NCBI GenBank assembly: GCA_030067915.1 | Contig: JASGCC010000639.1 | Span: forward strand, 1 to 64,000 | Origin: Hydractinia echinata | Taxonomy: Eukaryota > Cnidaria > Hydrozoa > Anthoathecata > Hydractiniidae | Length of the DNA: 64,000 bases | Reading direction: 5' to 3' | In this document: piece by piece, positions 22,209-33,322 of the stretch | Numbering within the stretch: position 1 is the first letter of the stretch | Layout of the letters: every line of letters begins with the position of its first letter | Notes under the pieces: generated by a model | Told to the model about the DNA's origin: nothing | Database searches by the model: none | The model's input: the letters and a program-made list of their open reading frames with translations, nothing else | Program-made: the position numbers and the translations under genes

Positions 22209-22290
22209 TGACAGGAGCGAGATTCGAACTCGCGCCACCGAAGTGACTGGTGCCTTAAACCAGCGCCTTAGACCGCTCGGCCATCCTGCC
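22209..22290 (-). tRNA. tRNA-Leu-AAG: tRNA-Leu (AAG), slot B, consensus copy
   Basis: All 82 bases match the AAG consensus. Confidence 0.94.
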
Positions 22291-22662
22291 TGCCTTTTTA
22301 AATACATAATGTGGACGAGCGTGCAGATAATATCGTATTTCCGCGTATTTAAGCACTAAATGACAGACATGAATGACCGAAATTTATGAAAAATTAAAAT
22401 AAGTAAGTGACACAAAATGATACGTTGATGCCCAACCAGCTCTGCAAATTCCACTGAAAGTGTATTTTTCGGGAGACTTTTGAGCAATCTAGTGGGTTTT
22501 GCGTATTTTTGGGTGGAATACCTGCACAGTAAAGCAGTTTCAGCGCTCCCGTCATTCATGCAAGCGAAACTTGTAAAATATTTTTTTTTAAAATTCCCGT
22601 ATTTCTCTCGGCGAAATAGTTAAGCGGATGTCTTACATCAGTTACAGACATGTATGATAAGT

Positions 22663-22744
22663 TGACAGGAGCGAGATTCGAACTCGCGCCACCGAAGTGA
22701 CTGGTACCTATAACCAGCGCTCTAGACCGCTTGGCCATCCTGTC
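22663..22744 (-). tRNA. tRNA-Leu-TAG: tRNA-Leu (UAG-like, U33 lost), slot A
   Basis: 82 nt; same TATAGGT loop and G2A as 21642. The mirror copy 60819 has lost this part of the loop. Confidence 0.6.
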
Positions 22745-23228
22745 TGCTTTTTAAGATATAAAATGCCGTGCCAAGAAAGTATAGGGAAACCAAAAAGTAG
22801 GTTTTGCTGACGTTAGCAGAAATGTTTTTTCTCTAACCAATTATCTTAAGATCCGAAGTCCTAAGACCATCCGCTGACAAGTGAACTTTGAATATTAAAA
22901 CACCGTAAATCATTGCTTGTGGGTAAACGTTTGAAATTATGAGATTATCCAGAAATATGTTGAACATGACTGTAAGGATTTTTCAACTGGACTATCGTTC
23001 TCAACAAGTTGTAAATGGAAATCTGATGACGCTTAAACACTTCAGATCGGTGTCTCTAAAAATAGACGAAAGTGAAAGCAAAATCAAGTGGAACAAGCGC
23101 TACTTTTCGCCAATGCAAGGAAGACTTGTTAATTATATTTTGAAAAATTTGCGTGTTTCTGGCGGCAAAGTACTTAAGCGTAAACGAGATCTTCTGTCCG
23201 ACGACATTTCCAGACATGCAAGATAAAA

Positions 23229-23310
23229 TGACAGGAGCGAGATTCGAACTCGCGCCACCGAAGTGACTAGTGCCTTAAACCTGCGCCTTAGACCGCTCGG
23301 CCATCGTGCC
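23229..23310 (-). tRNA. tRNA-Leu-AAG: tRNA-Leu (AAG), degraded acceptor and anticodon stem
   Basis: 82 nt. The acceptor reads GGCACGA and the anticodon stem CAGGT against ACTAG mispairs. Upstream is a slot A type leader; downstream a proximal T4. Mirror partner 60257 has the same changes. Confidence 0.6.
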
Positions 23311-23794
23311 TCATTATTAAGATATAAAATCCCGTGCCAAGAAAGTACAGGACGCCAAAAAGTAACTTATTCTGACGTTAGCACAAATGTTTTTGCTCTA
23401 ACCAATTATCCTAAGATCCGAAGTCCTAAAACCATCCGCTGACAAGTAAACTTTGAAAATTAAAACGCCGTAAATTATTGCTTGTGGGTAAAATGTTAGA
23501 AATAATGAAATTATCCAGAAATATTGTGGACATGACTGTAAGGACTTTTCATCCGGACTATCGTTCTCAACAACTTGTAAATCGAAATCTGATGACGCTT
23601 AAACATTTCAGATCGGTGTCTCTAAAAATACACGGAAGTTTAAGCAAAATCAAGTGAAACAAGCGCTACTTTTCCCCAATGCGATGAAGACTTGTTAATT
23701 ATATTTTGAAGAATTTGCGTGTTTCTGGCGGCAAAGTACTTACGCGTAAACGAGATCTTCTGTCCGACGACATATCCAGACAAGTATGATACGT

Positions 23795-23876
23795 TGACAG
23801 GAGCGAGATTCGAACTCGCGCCACCGAAGTGACTGGTGCCTTAAACCAGTGCTTTAGACCGCTCGGTCATCCTGCC
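23795..23876 (-). tRNA. tRNA-Leu-AAG: tRNA-Leu (AAG), slot B
   Basis: 82 nt; GACCGAG and AAAGCAC differences, anticodon arm normal. Confidence 0.75.
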
Positions 23877-24259
23877 CGACTTTTCAAATACATAATGTGG
23901 ACGAGCGTCCAGATAATATCGTATTTCCGCGTATTTAAGCACTAGATGACAAACATGAATGACCGAAATATATCAAAAACTTTAAATAAGTGAGTGACGC
24001 AAAATGATACGTTGATGCCCAACCAGCTCTGCAAATCCACTGCAAGTGTATTTTTCGGCTGAATTTGGAGCAATCTAGAGGGTTTTGGCTGTTTGAGGGC
24101 GGAATACCTGCACAGTCAAACAGTTTCAGCGCCCCCGTCAGTCATGCCAACGAAACTTTTAAATATTATTTTTTCAAATTCGCATATTTCTCTCGGCGAA
24201 ATAGTTAAGCGGAAATAAGAACGTTTGTCCGACGTCATTTCCAGACATATATGATAAGT

Positions 24260-24341
24260 TGACAGGAGCGAGCTTCGAACTCGCGACACAGAAGTGACTG
24301 GTGCCTAAAACCAGCGCCTGAGACCGCTCGGCCATCCTGCC
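24260..24341 (-). tRNA. tRNA-Leu-TAG: tRNA-Leu (UAG), slot A
   Basis: 82 nt; variable arm and T-arm changes (cgacacagaag and agcttcg on the plus strand). Confidence 0.7.
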
Positions 24342-24826
24342 TGCATTTTACGATATAAAATGCCGTGCCAAGAAAATACAGCGAAACCAAAAAGTAGCTT
24401 ATTCTGACGTTAGCAGAAATGTTTTTGCTCTAACCAATTATCTTAAGATCCGAAGTCCTAAAACCATCCGCTGACAAGTGAACTTTGGATATTAAAACGC
24501 CGTAAATTACTGCTTGTGGATAAAATATTAGAAATTATGAAATTATACAGAGATATGTTGAACATGACTGTAAGGAAGTTTCATCCGGACCATCGTTCTC
24601 AACAAGTTGTAAATCGAAATCTCATGACGATTAAACACTTCAGATCGGTGTCTCTAAAAATAGACGGAAGTTTAAATAAAATCAAGTGGAACAAGCGCTG
24701 TTTTTCCCCAATGCGAGGAAGACTTGTTAATTATATTTTGGAAAATTCGCGTTTTTCTGGCGGCAAAGTATTTAAGCGTAAACGAGATCTTCTCTCCGGC
24801 GACATTTCCAGACATGCAAGATAAGA

Positions 24827-24908
24827 TGACAGGATCGAAATTCGTACTCGTGCCACCGAAGTGACTGATGCCTTAAACCAGTGCTTTAGACCGCTCGGTC
24901 ATCCTACC
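24827..24908 (-). tRNA. tRNA-Leu-AAG: tRNA-Leu (AAG), slot B, degraded
   Basis: 82 nt; acceptor GGTAGGA, T-loop and T-stem changes (tcgaaattcgtactcg), D-arm GACCGAG. Confidence 0.6.
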
Positions 24909-25291
24909 CGCCTTTGCAAATACATAATGTGGACGAGCGTGCAGATAATATCGTATTTGCGCGTATTTAAGCACTACATGACAAACATGAGTAACCGAAA
25001 TTGATGAAAAATTCAAACAAGTAAGTGACGCAAAATGATACGTTAATGCCCAACCACCTCTGCACATTCCACTGCAAGTGTATTTTTAGGGTGACATTTG
25101 AGCAATCTAGAGGGTTTTGGCTGTTTGAGGGCGGAATACCTGCACAGTCAAACAGTTTCAGCGCCCCCGTCATTCATGCCAACGAAACTTTGAAATATAT
25201 TTTTTTTAAGTTCGCATCTTTCTCTCGGCGAAATAGTTAAGCGGAAATAAGAACGTTTGGCCGACGTCATTTCCAGACATGTATGATAAGT

Positions 25292-25373
25292 TGACAGGAG
25301 CGAGATTCGAACTCGCGCCACCGAAGTGACTGGTGCCTAAAACCAGCGCCTTAGACCGCTCGGCCATCCTGCC
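25292..25373 (-). tRNA. tRNA-Leu-TAG: tRNA-Leu (UAG), slot A, consensus copy
   Basis: All 82 bases match the UAG consensus. Confidence 0.95.
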
Positions 25374-25858
25374 TGCTTTTTAAGATATAAAATGCCGTGC
25401 CAAGGAACTACAGGGAAACCAAAAAGTAACTTATTCTGACGTTAGCAGAAATGTTTTTGCTCTAAGCAATTATCCTAAGATCCGAAGTCCTAAAACCATC
25501 CGCTGACAAGTAAACTTTGAATATTAAAACGCCGTAAATTATTGCTTGTGGGTAAAATGTTGGAAATTATGAAAATATACAGAAATATGTTGAACATGAC
25601 TGTAAGGACGTTTCATCCGGACTATCGTTCTCAACAAGCTGTAAATCGAAATCCCATGACGCTTAAACACTTCCGATTAGTGTCTCTAAAAATAGACGGA
25701 AGTTTAAGCAAAATCAAGTGGAACAAGCGCTACCATTCCCCAATGCGAGGAAGACTTGTTAATTATATTTTGAAAAGTTCTCCAGCTTACGGCGAGAAAG
25801 TATTTAAGCGTAAACGAGATCTTCTGTCCGACGACATTTCAAGACATGCAAGATAAAA

Positions 25859-25940
25859 TGACAGGAGCGAGATTCGAATTCGCGCCACCGAAGTGAATGG
25901 TGCATTAAACCAGCGCCTTAGACCGCTCGGCCATCCTGCC
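25859..25940 (-). tRNA. tRNA with leucine body and AAU anticodon, slot B
   Basis: 82 nt. The loop is TTAATGC: U33 is present and G36 is changed to T, so the anticodon is AAU, which would read isoleucine AUU. The stem ends ACCAT and the T-arm has GAATTCG. The class II arm and A73 remain leucine-like. The mirror partner 57679 has AAG. Followed by a proximal T4. Confidence 0.65.
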
Positions 25941-26323
25941 CGCCTTTTCAAATACATAATGTGGACGAGCGTGCAGATAATATCGTATTTGCGCGTATTT
26001 AAGCACTAGATGACTAATATGAATGACCAAAATTTATGAAAAATTTAAATAAGTAAGTGACACAAAATGATACGTTGATGCCCAACCAGCTCTGCACATT
26101 CCACTGCAAGTGTATTTTTCGGGTGATTTTTGAGCAATATAGATGGTTTTGCCTGTTTTTGGGTGGAATACCTGCACAGTAAAGCAGTTTCAGCGCTCCC
26201 GTCATTCATGCAAGCGAAACTTGTAATGTACTTTTTTAAAAAAGTCCGTATTTTTCTCGACGAAATAGTTAAGCGGAAATAAGTACGTTTGTCCGATGTC
26301 ATTTCCAGACATGTATGATAAGT

Positions 26324-26405
26324 TGACAGGAGCGAGATTCGAACTCGCGACACCGAAGTGTCTGGTGCCTAAAGCCAGCGCCTTAGACCGCTCGGCCATC
26401 CTGCC
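26324..26405 (-). tRNA. tRNA-Leu-TAG: tRNA-Leu (UAG), slot A
   Basis: 82 nt; CTGGC/ACCAG leaves a C-A mismatch at 31-39, and the variable arm is altered (gacaccgaagtgtc). Confidence 0.75.
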
Positions 26406-27245
26406 TGCTTTTTAAGATATAAAATGTCGTGCCAAGAAAGTACAGGGAAACCAAAAAGTAACTTATTCTGACGTTAGCACAAATGTTTTTGCTCTAACCA
26501 ATTATCCTAAGATCCGAAGTCCTAAAACCATCCGCTGACAAGTAAACTTTGAAAATTAAAACGCCGTAAATTATTGCTTGTGGGTAAAATGTTAGAAATA
26601 ATGAAATTATCCAGAAATATTGTGGACATGACTGTAAGGACTTTTCATCCGGACTATCGTTCTCAACAAGCTGTAAATCGAAACCTCATGACGCTTAAAC
26701 ACTTCCGATCGGTGTCTCTAAAAATAGACGGAAGTTTAAGCAAAATCAAGTGGAACAAGGGCTACTTTTCGCCAATGCGATGAAGGATTGTTTATTATAT
26801 TTTTTCAAATTTGCATATTTCTCTCGGTGAAATAGTTAAGCAATAATTAAAGGCGTTTTAATATTCAAGGTTCACGATCTTAAGTGTTTAAGCGTGTCAT
26901 GTCTTATTTCCGCTTAACTATTTGGCCGGGAGAAATATGCGAATATTAAAAAAAAGTATTTAACATGTTTCGCTTGCATGAAGGACGGGGCGCTGAAACT
27001 GCTTCACTGTGTAGGTATTCCGCCCACAGACAGGCAAAATCCTCTAGATTGCTCAAAAGTCACCCGAAAAATACACTAGCAGTGGAATGTGCAGAGCTGG
27101 TTGGGCATCAACGTATCATTTTGCGTCACTTACTTATTTAAATTTTTCATAAATTTCGGTCATTCAAGTTTGTCATCTAGGGCTTAAATACGCTTAAATA
27201 CGATATTATCTGCACGCTCGTCCACATTATGTATTTGAAAAGGAG

Positions 27246-27327
27246 GGGAGGATAGCCGAGCGGTCTAAGGCGCTGGTTAAAGGCACCAGTCACTTCGGTG
27301 GCTCGAGTTCGAATCTCGCTCCTGTAA
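27246..27327 (+). tRNA. tRNA-Leu-AAG: tRNA-Leu (AAG-like, U33 lost), slot B
   Basis: 82 nt. Loop TAAAGGC, C3 to G, C72 to A, GATAGCC. Mirror partner 55787 is further damaged. Confidence 0.55.
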
Positions 27328-27764
27328 TCTTATCTTGCATGTCTGGAAATGTCGTCAGACAGAAGATCTCGTTTACGCTTAAGTACTTTGTCGCCAGAAA
27401 CAGGTGAATTTTTCAAAATATAATTAACAAGTCTTCCTTGCATTAGGAAAAGTAGCGCTTGTTCCACTTCATTTTCCACCAACTTCCGTCTATTTTTAGA
27501 GATACCGATCTTAAGTGTTTAAGCGTCATCAGATTTCGATTTACAACTTTTTGAGAACGATAGTCCGGATGAAAAGTCCTTACAATCATGTTCAACATAT
27601 TTCTGGATAATTTCATAATTTCTAACATTTTATCCACAAGCAATAATTAAAGGCGCTTTAATATTCAAGGTTCACTTGTCAAAACATTTCCCGTAACGCC
27701 AGCATAAGCTACTTTTTGGTTTCCCTGTACTTTCTTGACACGGTATTTTATATCTTAAAAAGCA

Positions 27765-27846
27765 GGCAGGATGGCCGAGCGGTCTAAGGCGCTGGCTTTA
27801 GGCACCAGTCACTTCGGTGGCGCGAGTTCGAATCTCGCTCCTGTCA
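27765..27846 (+). tRNA. tRNA-Leu-TAG: tRNA-Leu (UAG), slot A
   Basis: 82 nt; only the 31-39 pair is changed (CTGGC). Confidence 0.85.
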
Positions 27847-28230
27847 ACTTATCACACGTGTCTGGAAATGACGTCGTGCAAACGTTCTTATTTCTGCTTA
27901 ACTATTTGGCCGGGAGAAATATGCGAATATTAAAAAAAAGCATTTTTCATGTTTCCCTTGCATGAATGACGGGGTGCTAAAACTGCTTGACTGTGCAAGT
28001 ATTCCGCCCACAAACAGGCAAAATCCTCTAGATTGCTCAAAACTCACCCGAAAAATACACTTGCAGTGGAATGTGCAGAGCTGGTTGGGCATCAACGTGT
28101 CATTTTGCGTCACTTAAGGTATTTAAATTTTTCATAAATTTCGGTCATTCATGTTTGTCATCTACGGCTAAAATACGCGGAAATACAATATTATCTGCAC
28201 GCTCGTCCACATTATGTATTTGAAAAGGCG

Positions 28231-28312
28231 GGCAGGATGGCCGAGCGTTCTAAGGCGCTGGTTTAAGGCACCAGCCACTTCGGTGACGCGAATTCGAATC
28301 TCGCTCCTGTCA
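28231..28312 (+). tRNA. tRNA-Leu-AAG: tRNA-Leu (AAG), slot B
   Basis: 82 nt; gagcgttc in the D-loop, gccac and ggtgacgcgaattcg in variable and T arms. Confidence 0.7.
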
Positions 28313-28797
28313 TCTTATCTTGCGTGTGTGGAAATGTCGTAGGACAGAAGATCTCGTTTACGCTTAAATACTTTGCCGCCAGAAACCCGCGAATTTTTCA
28401 AAATATAATTAACAAATCTTCCTCGCATTGGGGAAAAGTAGCGCTTGTTCCACTTGATTTTGCTTAAACTTCCGTCTATTTTTAGATACACCGATCTGAA
28501 GTGTTTAAGCGTCACGAGATTTCGATTTACAGCTTGTTGAAAACGATAGTCCGGATGAAACGTCCTTACAGTCATGTTTAACATATTTCTGGATATTTTG
28601 ATAATTTCTAACATTTTACCCACAAGCAATAATTTACGGCTTTTTAATATTCAAAGTTCACTTGTCTGCGGATGGTTTTAGGACTTCGGATCTTAGGATA
28701 GTTGGTTAGAGCAAAAACATTTCTGCTATCGTCAGCATTGGCTAATTTTTGGTTTCTCTGTATTTTCTTGTCACGACATTTCATATCTTATAAAGCA

Positions 28798-28879
28798 GGC
28801 AGCATGGCCGGGCGGTCTAAGGCGCCGGTTTTAGGCACCAGTCACTTCGGTGTCGCGAGTTCGAATCTCGCTCCTGTCA
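28798..28879 (+). tRNA. tRNA-Leu-TAG: tRNA-Leu (UAG), slot A
   Basis: 82 nt; acceptor GGCAGCA (mismatch at 6-67), GCCGGGCGG D-arm, CCGGT anticodon stem. Confidence 0.7.
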
Positions 28880-29261
28880 ACTTATCATACATGTCTGGAA
28901 ATGACGTCGGACAAACGTTCTTATTTCCGGTTAACTATATCGCCGAGAGAAATACGGGAATTTTTAAAAAAGTATTTTACAAGTTTCGCTTGCATGAATG
29001 ACGGGGCGCTGAAACTGCTTGACTGTGCAGATATTCGGCCCACAAACAGGCAAAATCCTCTCGATTGCTCAAAAGTCACCCAAAAAATACACTTGCAGTG
29101 GAATGTGCAGAGCTGGTTGGGCATCAACGTGTCATTTTGCGTCACTAACCTATTTAAATTTTTGATAAATTTCGGTCATTCATGTTTGTCATCTAGGGCT
29201 TAAATACGTGGAAATTCGATATTATCTGCACGCTCGTCCCCATTATGTAATTGAAAAGTCG

Positions 29262-29343
29262 GGCAGGATGGCCGAGCGGTCTAAGGCGCTGGTTTTAGGC
29301 ACCAGTCACTTCGGTGGCGCGAGTTCGAATCTCGCTCCTGTCA
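29262..29343 (+). tRNA. tRNA-Leu-TAG: tRNA-Leu (UAG) occupying slot B, consensus copy
   Basis: 82 nt and identical to the UAG consensus although both flanks are those of slot B. The mirror partner 53781 is an AAG gene, so the arms differ here. Confidence 0.92.
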
Positions 29344-29828
29344 TCTTATCTTGCGTGTGTGGAAATGTCGTAGGACAGAAGATCTCGTTTACGCTTAAAT
29401 ACTTTGCCGCCAGAAACCCGCGAGTTTTTCAAAATATAATTAACAAATCTTCCTCGCATTGGGGAAAAGTAGCGCTTGTTCCACTTGATTTTGCTTAAAC
29501 TTCCGTCTATCTTTAGAGACACCGATCTGAAATGTTTAAACGTCATGAGATTTCGATTTACAGCTTGTTGAGATCGATAGTCCGGATGAAACGTCTTTAC
29601 AGTCATGTTCAACATATTCGTGGATAATTTCATAATTTCTAACATTTTACCCACAAGCAATAATTTACGGCATTTTAATATTCAAAGTTCACTTGTCTGC
29701 GGATGGATTTAGGACTTCGGATCTTAGTATAGTTGGTTAGAGCAAAAACATTTCTGCTATCGTCAGCATTGGCTACTTTTTGGTTTCCCTGTATTTTGTT
29801 GGCACGACATTTTATATCTTATAAAGCA

Positions 29829-29910
29829 GGCAGCATGACCGGGCGGTCTAAGGCGCTGGTTTTAGGCACCAGTCACTTCGGTGGCGCGAGTTCGAATCTC
29901 GCTCCTGTCA
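29829..29910 (+). tRNA. tRNA-Leu-TAG: tRNA-Leu (UAG), slot A
   Basis: 82 nt; acceptor GGCAGCA and D-arm GACCGGGCGG; anticodon, variable and T arms consensus. Confidence 0.75.
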
Positions 29911-30294
29911 ACTTATCATACATGTCTGGAAATGACGTCGGACAAACGTTCTTATTTCCGCTTAAGTATTTCGCCGAGAGTAATATGCGCATTTTAAAAA
30001 AAAGTATTTTACAAGTTTCGCTTGCATGAATGACGGGGGCGCTGAAGCTGCTTGACTGTGCAGGTATTCCGCCCACAAACAGGCAAAACCCTCTAGATTG
30101 CTCAAAAGTCACCCGAAAAATACACTTGCAGTGGAATGTGCAGAGGTGGTTGGGCATCAACGTATCATTTTGCGTCACTTACTTATTTAAATTTTTCATA
30201 AATTTCGGTCATTCATGTTTGTCATCTATTGCTTAAATACGCGGAAATACGATATTATCTGCATGCTCGTCCACATTATGTATTTGAAAAGTCG

Positions 30295-30376
30295 GGCAGG
30301 ATGGCCGATCGGTCTAAGGCGCTGGTTTAACGCACCAGTCACTTCGGTTGCGCGAGTTCGAATCTCGCTCCTGTCA
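30295..30376 (+). tRNA. tRNA with leucine body and AAC anticodon, slot B
   Basis: 82 nt. The loop TTAACGC gives anticodon AAC, which would read valine GUU. Other changes are GCCGATCGG and ggttgcgcg. Mirror partner 52756 keeps AAG. Confidence 0.6.
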
Positions 30377-30862
30377 TCTTATCTTGCATGTCTGGAAATG
30401 TCGTCGGGCAGAAGATCTCGTTTACGCTTAAATACTTTGTCGCCTGAAACGCGCGAATTTTTCGAAAAATAATTAACAAGTCTTCCTCGCATTGGGGAAA
30501 AGTAGCGCTTGTTCCACTTGATTTCGCTTAAACTTCCGTCTATTTATAGAGACACCGATCTGAAGTGTTAAAGCATCATGAGATTTCGATTTGCAGCTTG
30601 TTGAAAACGATAGTCCGGATGAAACGTCTTTGCAGTAATGTTTAACATATTTCTGGATATTTAAATAATTTCTAACATTTTACCCGCAAGAAATAATTTA
30701 CTGCGTTTTAATATTCAAAGTTCACTTGTCTGCGGATGGTTTTAGGACTTCGGATCTTAGGATAATTTGTTAGAGAAGAAACATTTCTCCTAACGTCAGC
30801 ATAGCTACTTTTTGGTTTCTCTGTATTTTCTCTTGGCACGGCATTTTATATCTTATAAAGCA

Positions 30863-30944
30863 GGCAGGATGGCCGAGCGGTCTAAGGCGCTGGTTTTAGG
30901 CACCAGTCACTTCGGTGGCGCGAGTTCGAATCTCGCTCCTGTGA
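30863..30944 (+). tRNA. tRNA-Leu-TAG: tRNA-Leu (UAG), slot A
   Basis: 82 nt; only C72 is changed (to G), which opens the first acceptor pair. Confidence 0.85.
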
Positions 30945-31146
30945 ACTTATCATACATGTCTGGAAATGACGTCGGACAAACGTTCTTATATCCGCTTAAC
31001 TATATCGCCGAGAGAAATACGGGAATTTTTAAAAAAGTATTTTACAGGTTTCGCTTGCATGAATGACGGGGCGCTGAAACTGCTTGACTGTGCAGATATT
31101 CCGCCCACAAACAGGCAAAATCCTCTAGATTGCTCAAAAGTCACCC

Positions 31147-32942
31147 GTTTTTGTTTTTTGATTGGGTGTCCCCAATCTCCAGTGGAAGATTCGAAGTATC
31201 GTATCTAGAGAAAGGATGTTGTGTGGGTAAAGGGATGACCTAAGAAACAAGGGCTTCATCAGACGCACAAGCCTTGTTTCTTATACCGCTTTCTGCTCGG
31301 GTAGTGAAATTGATCCGTGATAGAATCAAAACAACCCGACCTGGCGTAAGCGGTCGGTCATTTTGAAGGGTCTGTTTATAACGGAAAGGTTACCTCTATA
31401 TATTTATTTCTCGATTTGTTTGTTGGCCATGATTAACAGATTTTGTAAGTGGATAACAAACCACGTGTGATGATTAGCGAGGTGAAAAAGGAAAGGGAAA
31501 AATGTGTTTTCTCGTTGCTAAAGAAGACTGAGTCCGTGATTTCATGGGTTAAATATAATTGGTAGGTGAAGGGCACCTGTAATGGTGAGATTTTAATTGG
31601 TTTGAGAGCACCACTGCGCCTCGGGTAAGTGACGTAATGTACAGTTTGTGAGTAGCGAATATGCAACAAGGTAGAGGGGCAGTGCTAGAGACGTGGAACA
31701 CGCGCGCCTGGGGGTAATCTGGATGAATAGAAAACTAGGCTAACGGCCTAGCTAGCGTGTATGTACAGTTCTAAAAGCCGTTAAATGTGCACAGCGTTAG
31801 TCTTCACTGTAAAGGGATAAAGGAAATGGTGAAGGTACTCATATACCCTTCCCTCCTCCCGTGTACGGACTCTCGAAACGCGGGTCCACCGCAGAGCTGG
31901 CTGTATTTGCTGGATGAAAATTTTTTTTTGAAAGGTGAACTTCGCGGCGAGTAGGGTCTGTTCAGGGCCAAGTGCGTAACAAAGGGCCGGGCTAACTGAA
32001 AAATAAAATAAAATCGAAAATAAGACTAAAAAACATAAGGGGTTTTGATATCAAAAATTGATGAAATAACAAGAGTTATATTGACAGTCGTGTTATATAA
32101 TACAAGTATTATGCATAACATGTTAATTCGTTACAAATAGAATAATATCCATTTTATATGTTCCGTAACACGTGGTAGTGGTAATTGTTTGTAATACATT
32201 CTATTTCATAAGGATACAGCCGGTATCGCAGTAGGTTACTTCAGTAAAACATCAACAGTGATGGCGGTTAGCTAGGTTACATTCTCATGTCGTTTTAGTA
32301 TAAAAATCGCAATATTGCTGTTTCCCACGTGTTTCCTAATACGGTTATCGTATTGTTGTCTAGTGTCGTAATAACTTATTTGATACTGTTATAGCAAACA
32401 AACGTCATTATCGACAGTAGGTGATTGGATTTACAATATTCCACCGTTATTGTTACGTCATTGTTTATTTTACTAACATGATAGTAGCTTTTTGAATCAC
32501 ATTTTTTAATTCGATTGGTAACGAAGATGTAATGTGCCAATGTCGAGGGATCCATATCGGCGACTCCGAGGCAAAAAACGTGTTGGGGGCCTAAAAAGAG
32601 AGAGAGAGGGATGTTCCTTACAGAAGATATGGTAATCCATCTGTTCTAGCATGATAACTAGTTTGTAAATACAAAGGGATTAGTAGGTGGTTCGTGTTAT
32701 AGGAAATAATAATGTTGTTATAGTAAATTATGATCTTGAAAATTTCTCAGGTTTATATTAAGTCTTAAATCATTTTGGTTTTGTGAGGACTAGTGAGACC
32801 CAGTTAACCTTACGGTCGGGAGCTTATACAACCCTTGCCTTGACAAGTAAATCCTTGATATTTTTATGCCGCATAGTTGCAATAATGGAGAGTCAGGCCA
32901 GATTTTATTGAGCTCTTGGTCATTCTCTATAAGGTGCCAATG
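31147..32942 (-). mobile_element. Penelope-like element, partial inverted copy (3' portion)
   Basis: Reverse complement of 50178-51985, with small indels and substitutions. It holds the last residues of the RT C-terminal region (HWHLIENDQ near the N gap, where one C is missing relative to the other copy and the frame breaks), then the ~1.7 kb non-coding tail. Its 3' end meets the array at the same base as the other copy (cacccg then ttttt). The two copies therefore descend from one insertion. The 5' end disappears into the N gap. Confidence 0.88.
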
Positions 32943-33009
32943 NNNNNNNNNNNNNNNNNNNNNNNNNNNNNNNNNNNNNNNNNNNNNNNNNNNNNNNNNN
33001 NNNNNNNNN
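32943..33009. other. Assembly gap, 67 N
   Basis: Interrupts the inverted PLE copy. On the other side, about 33 bases (33010-33042) match neither the array nor the PLE, then minus-orientation array resumes. True size unknown. Confidence 0.97.
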
Positions 33010-33242
33010 AAGAGAGAGATCTGCGTGTTCCCTCTCGGGTCGTGACTTTTCAGCAATCTAGAGGGTTTTGACTGTTTTTGGGTGGAATACCTGCACAGTC
33101 AAGCAGTTTAGCGCTCCCGTCGTTCATGCAAGCGAAACTTGTAAAATACTTTTTTTTAAAAATTCCCGTATTTCTCTCGGCGAAATAGTTAAGCGGAAAT
33201 AAGAACGTTTGTCCAACATCATTTAAGACATGTATGATAAGT

Positions 33243-33322
33243 TGACAGGAGCGAGTTCGAAGTCGCGCCACCGAAGTGACTGGTGCCTAAAACCAGCCCT
33301 TAGACCTCTCGGCCATCCTGCC
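33243..33322 (-). tRNA. tRNA-Leu-TAG: tRNA-Leu (UAG), slot A, two bases short
   Basis: 80 nt; losses in T-stem (gcgagttcgaagtcg on the plus strand) and between D and anticodon stems; D-loop changed. Confidence 0.6.

Larger units (their letters stand above)
17183..26830 (-). repeat. tRNA-Leu dimer array, block 2 (minus orientation)
   Basis: The same dimer unit in inverted orientation, with a 100-base N gap at 18506-18605. It includes one pair of genes only ~95 bp apart (18980-19061 and 19157-19238), where most of spacer A is deleted. From ~19550 onward this block is the mirror image of block 8 at the right end of the window. Confidence 0.92.
26840..31146 (+). repeat. tRNA-Leu dimer array, block 3 (plus orientation)
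   Basis: Eight tRNA copies in plus orientation, beginning at a mosaic orientation-switch junction (~26780-26920). The block stops inside spacer A at the sequence cacccg, where the inverted PLE copy begins. It is the mirror of block 7 (51986-56215). Confidence 0.92.
19550..32942 (+). repeat. Left arm of a giant imperfect inverted repeat
   Basis: Twenty-two tRNA copies in this arm pair in order with copies in 50178-64000, for example 30863 with 52195, 27765 with 55265, 23229 with 60257 and 19620 with 63851. Rare private variants are shared by partners: the damaged acceptor of 23229/60257, the gatagcc plus T-stem variant of 19620/63851, and the mosaic switch junction at 26.8/56.2 kb. The PLE 3' end junction is also shared. 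Confidence 0.85.

Noticed and set aside
1..31146. CRISPR array or bacterial tRNA operon
   Set aside because: The repeat unit is ~1 kb with class II eukaryotic tRNA genes, no encoded CCA, no short direct repeats with unique spacers and no cas genes; the PLE is a eukaryotic element.
31147..32942. Independent second PLE insertion
   Set aside because: The 3' junction is at the same base of the unit and the flanking array is the mirror image of the other copy's flank, so duplication of one insertion is simpler.
33010..33042. PLE 5' end beside the N gap
   Set aside because: The ~33 bases do not match the 5' part of the complete copy or the array, so they stay unassigned.
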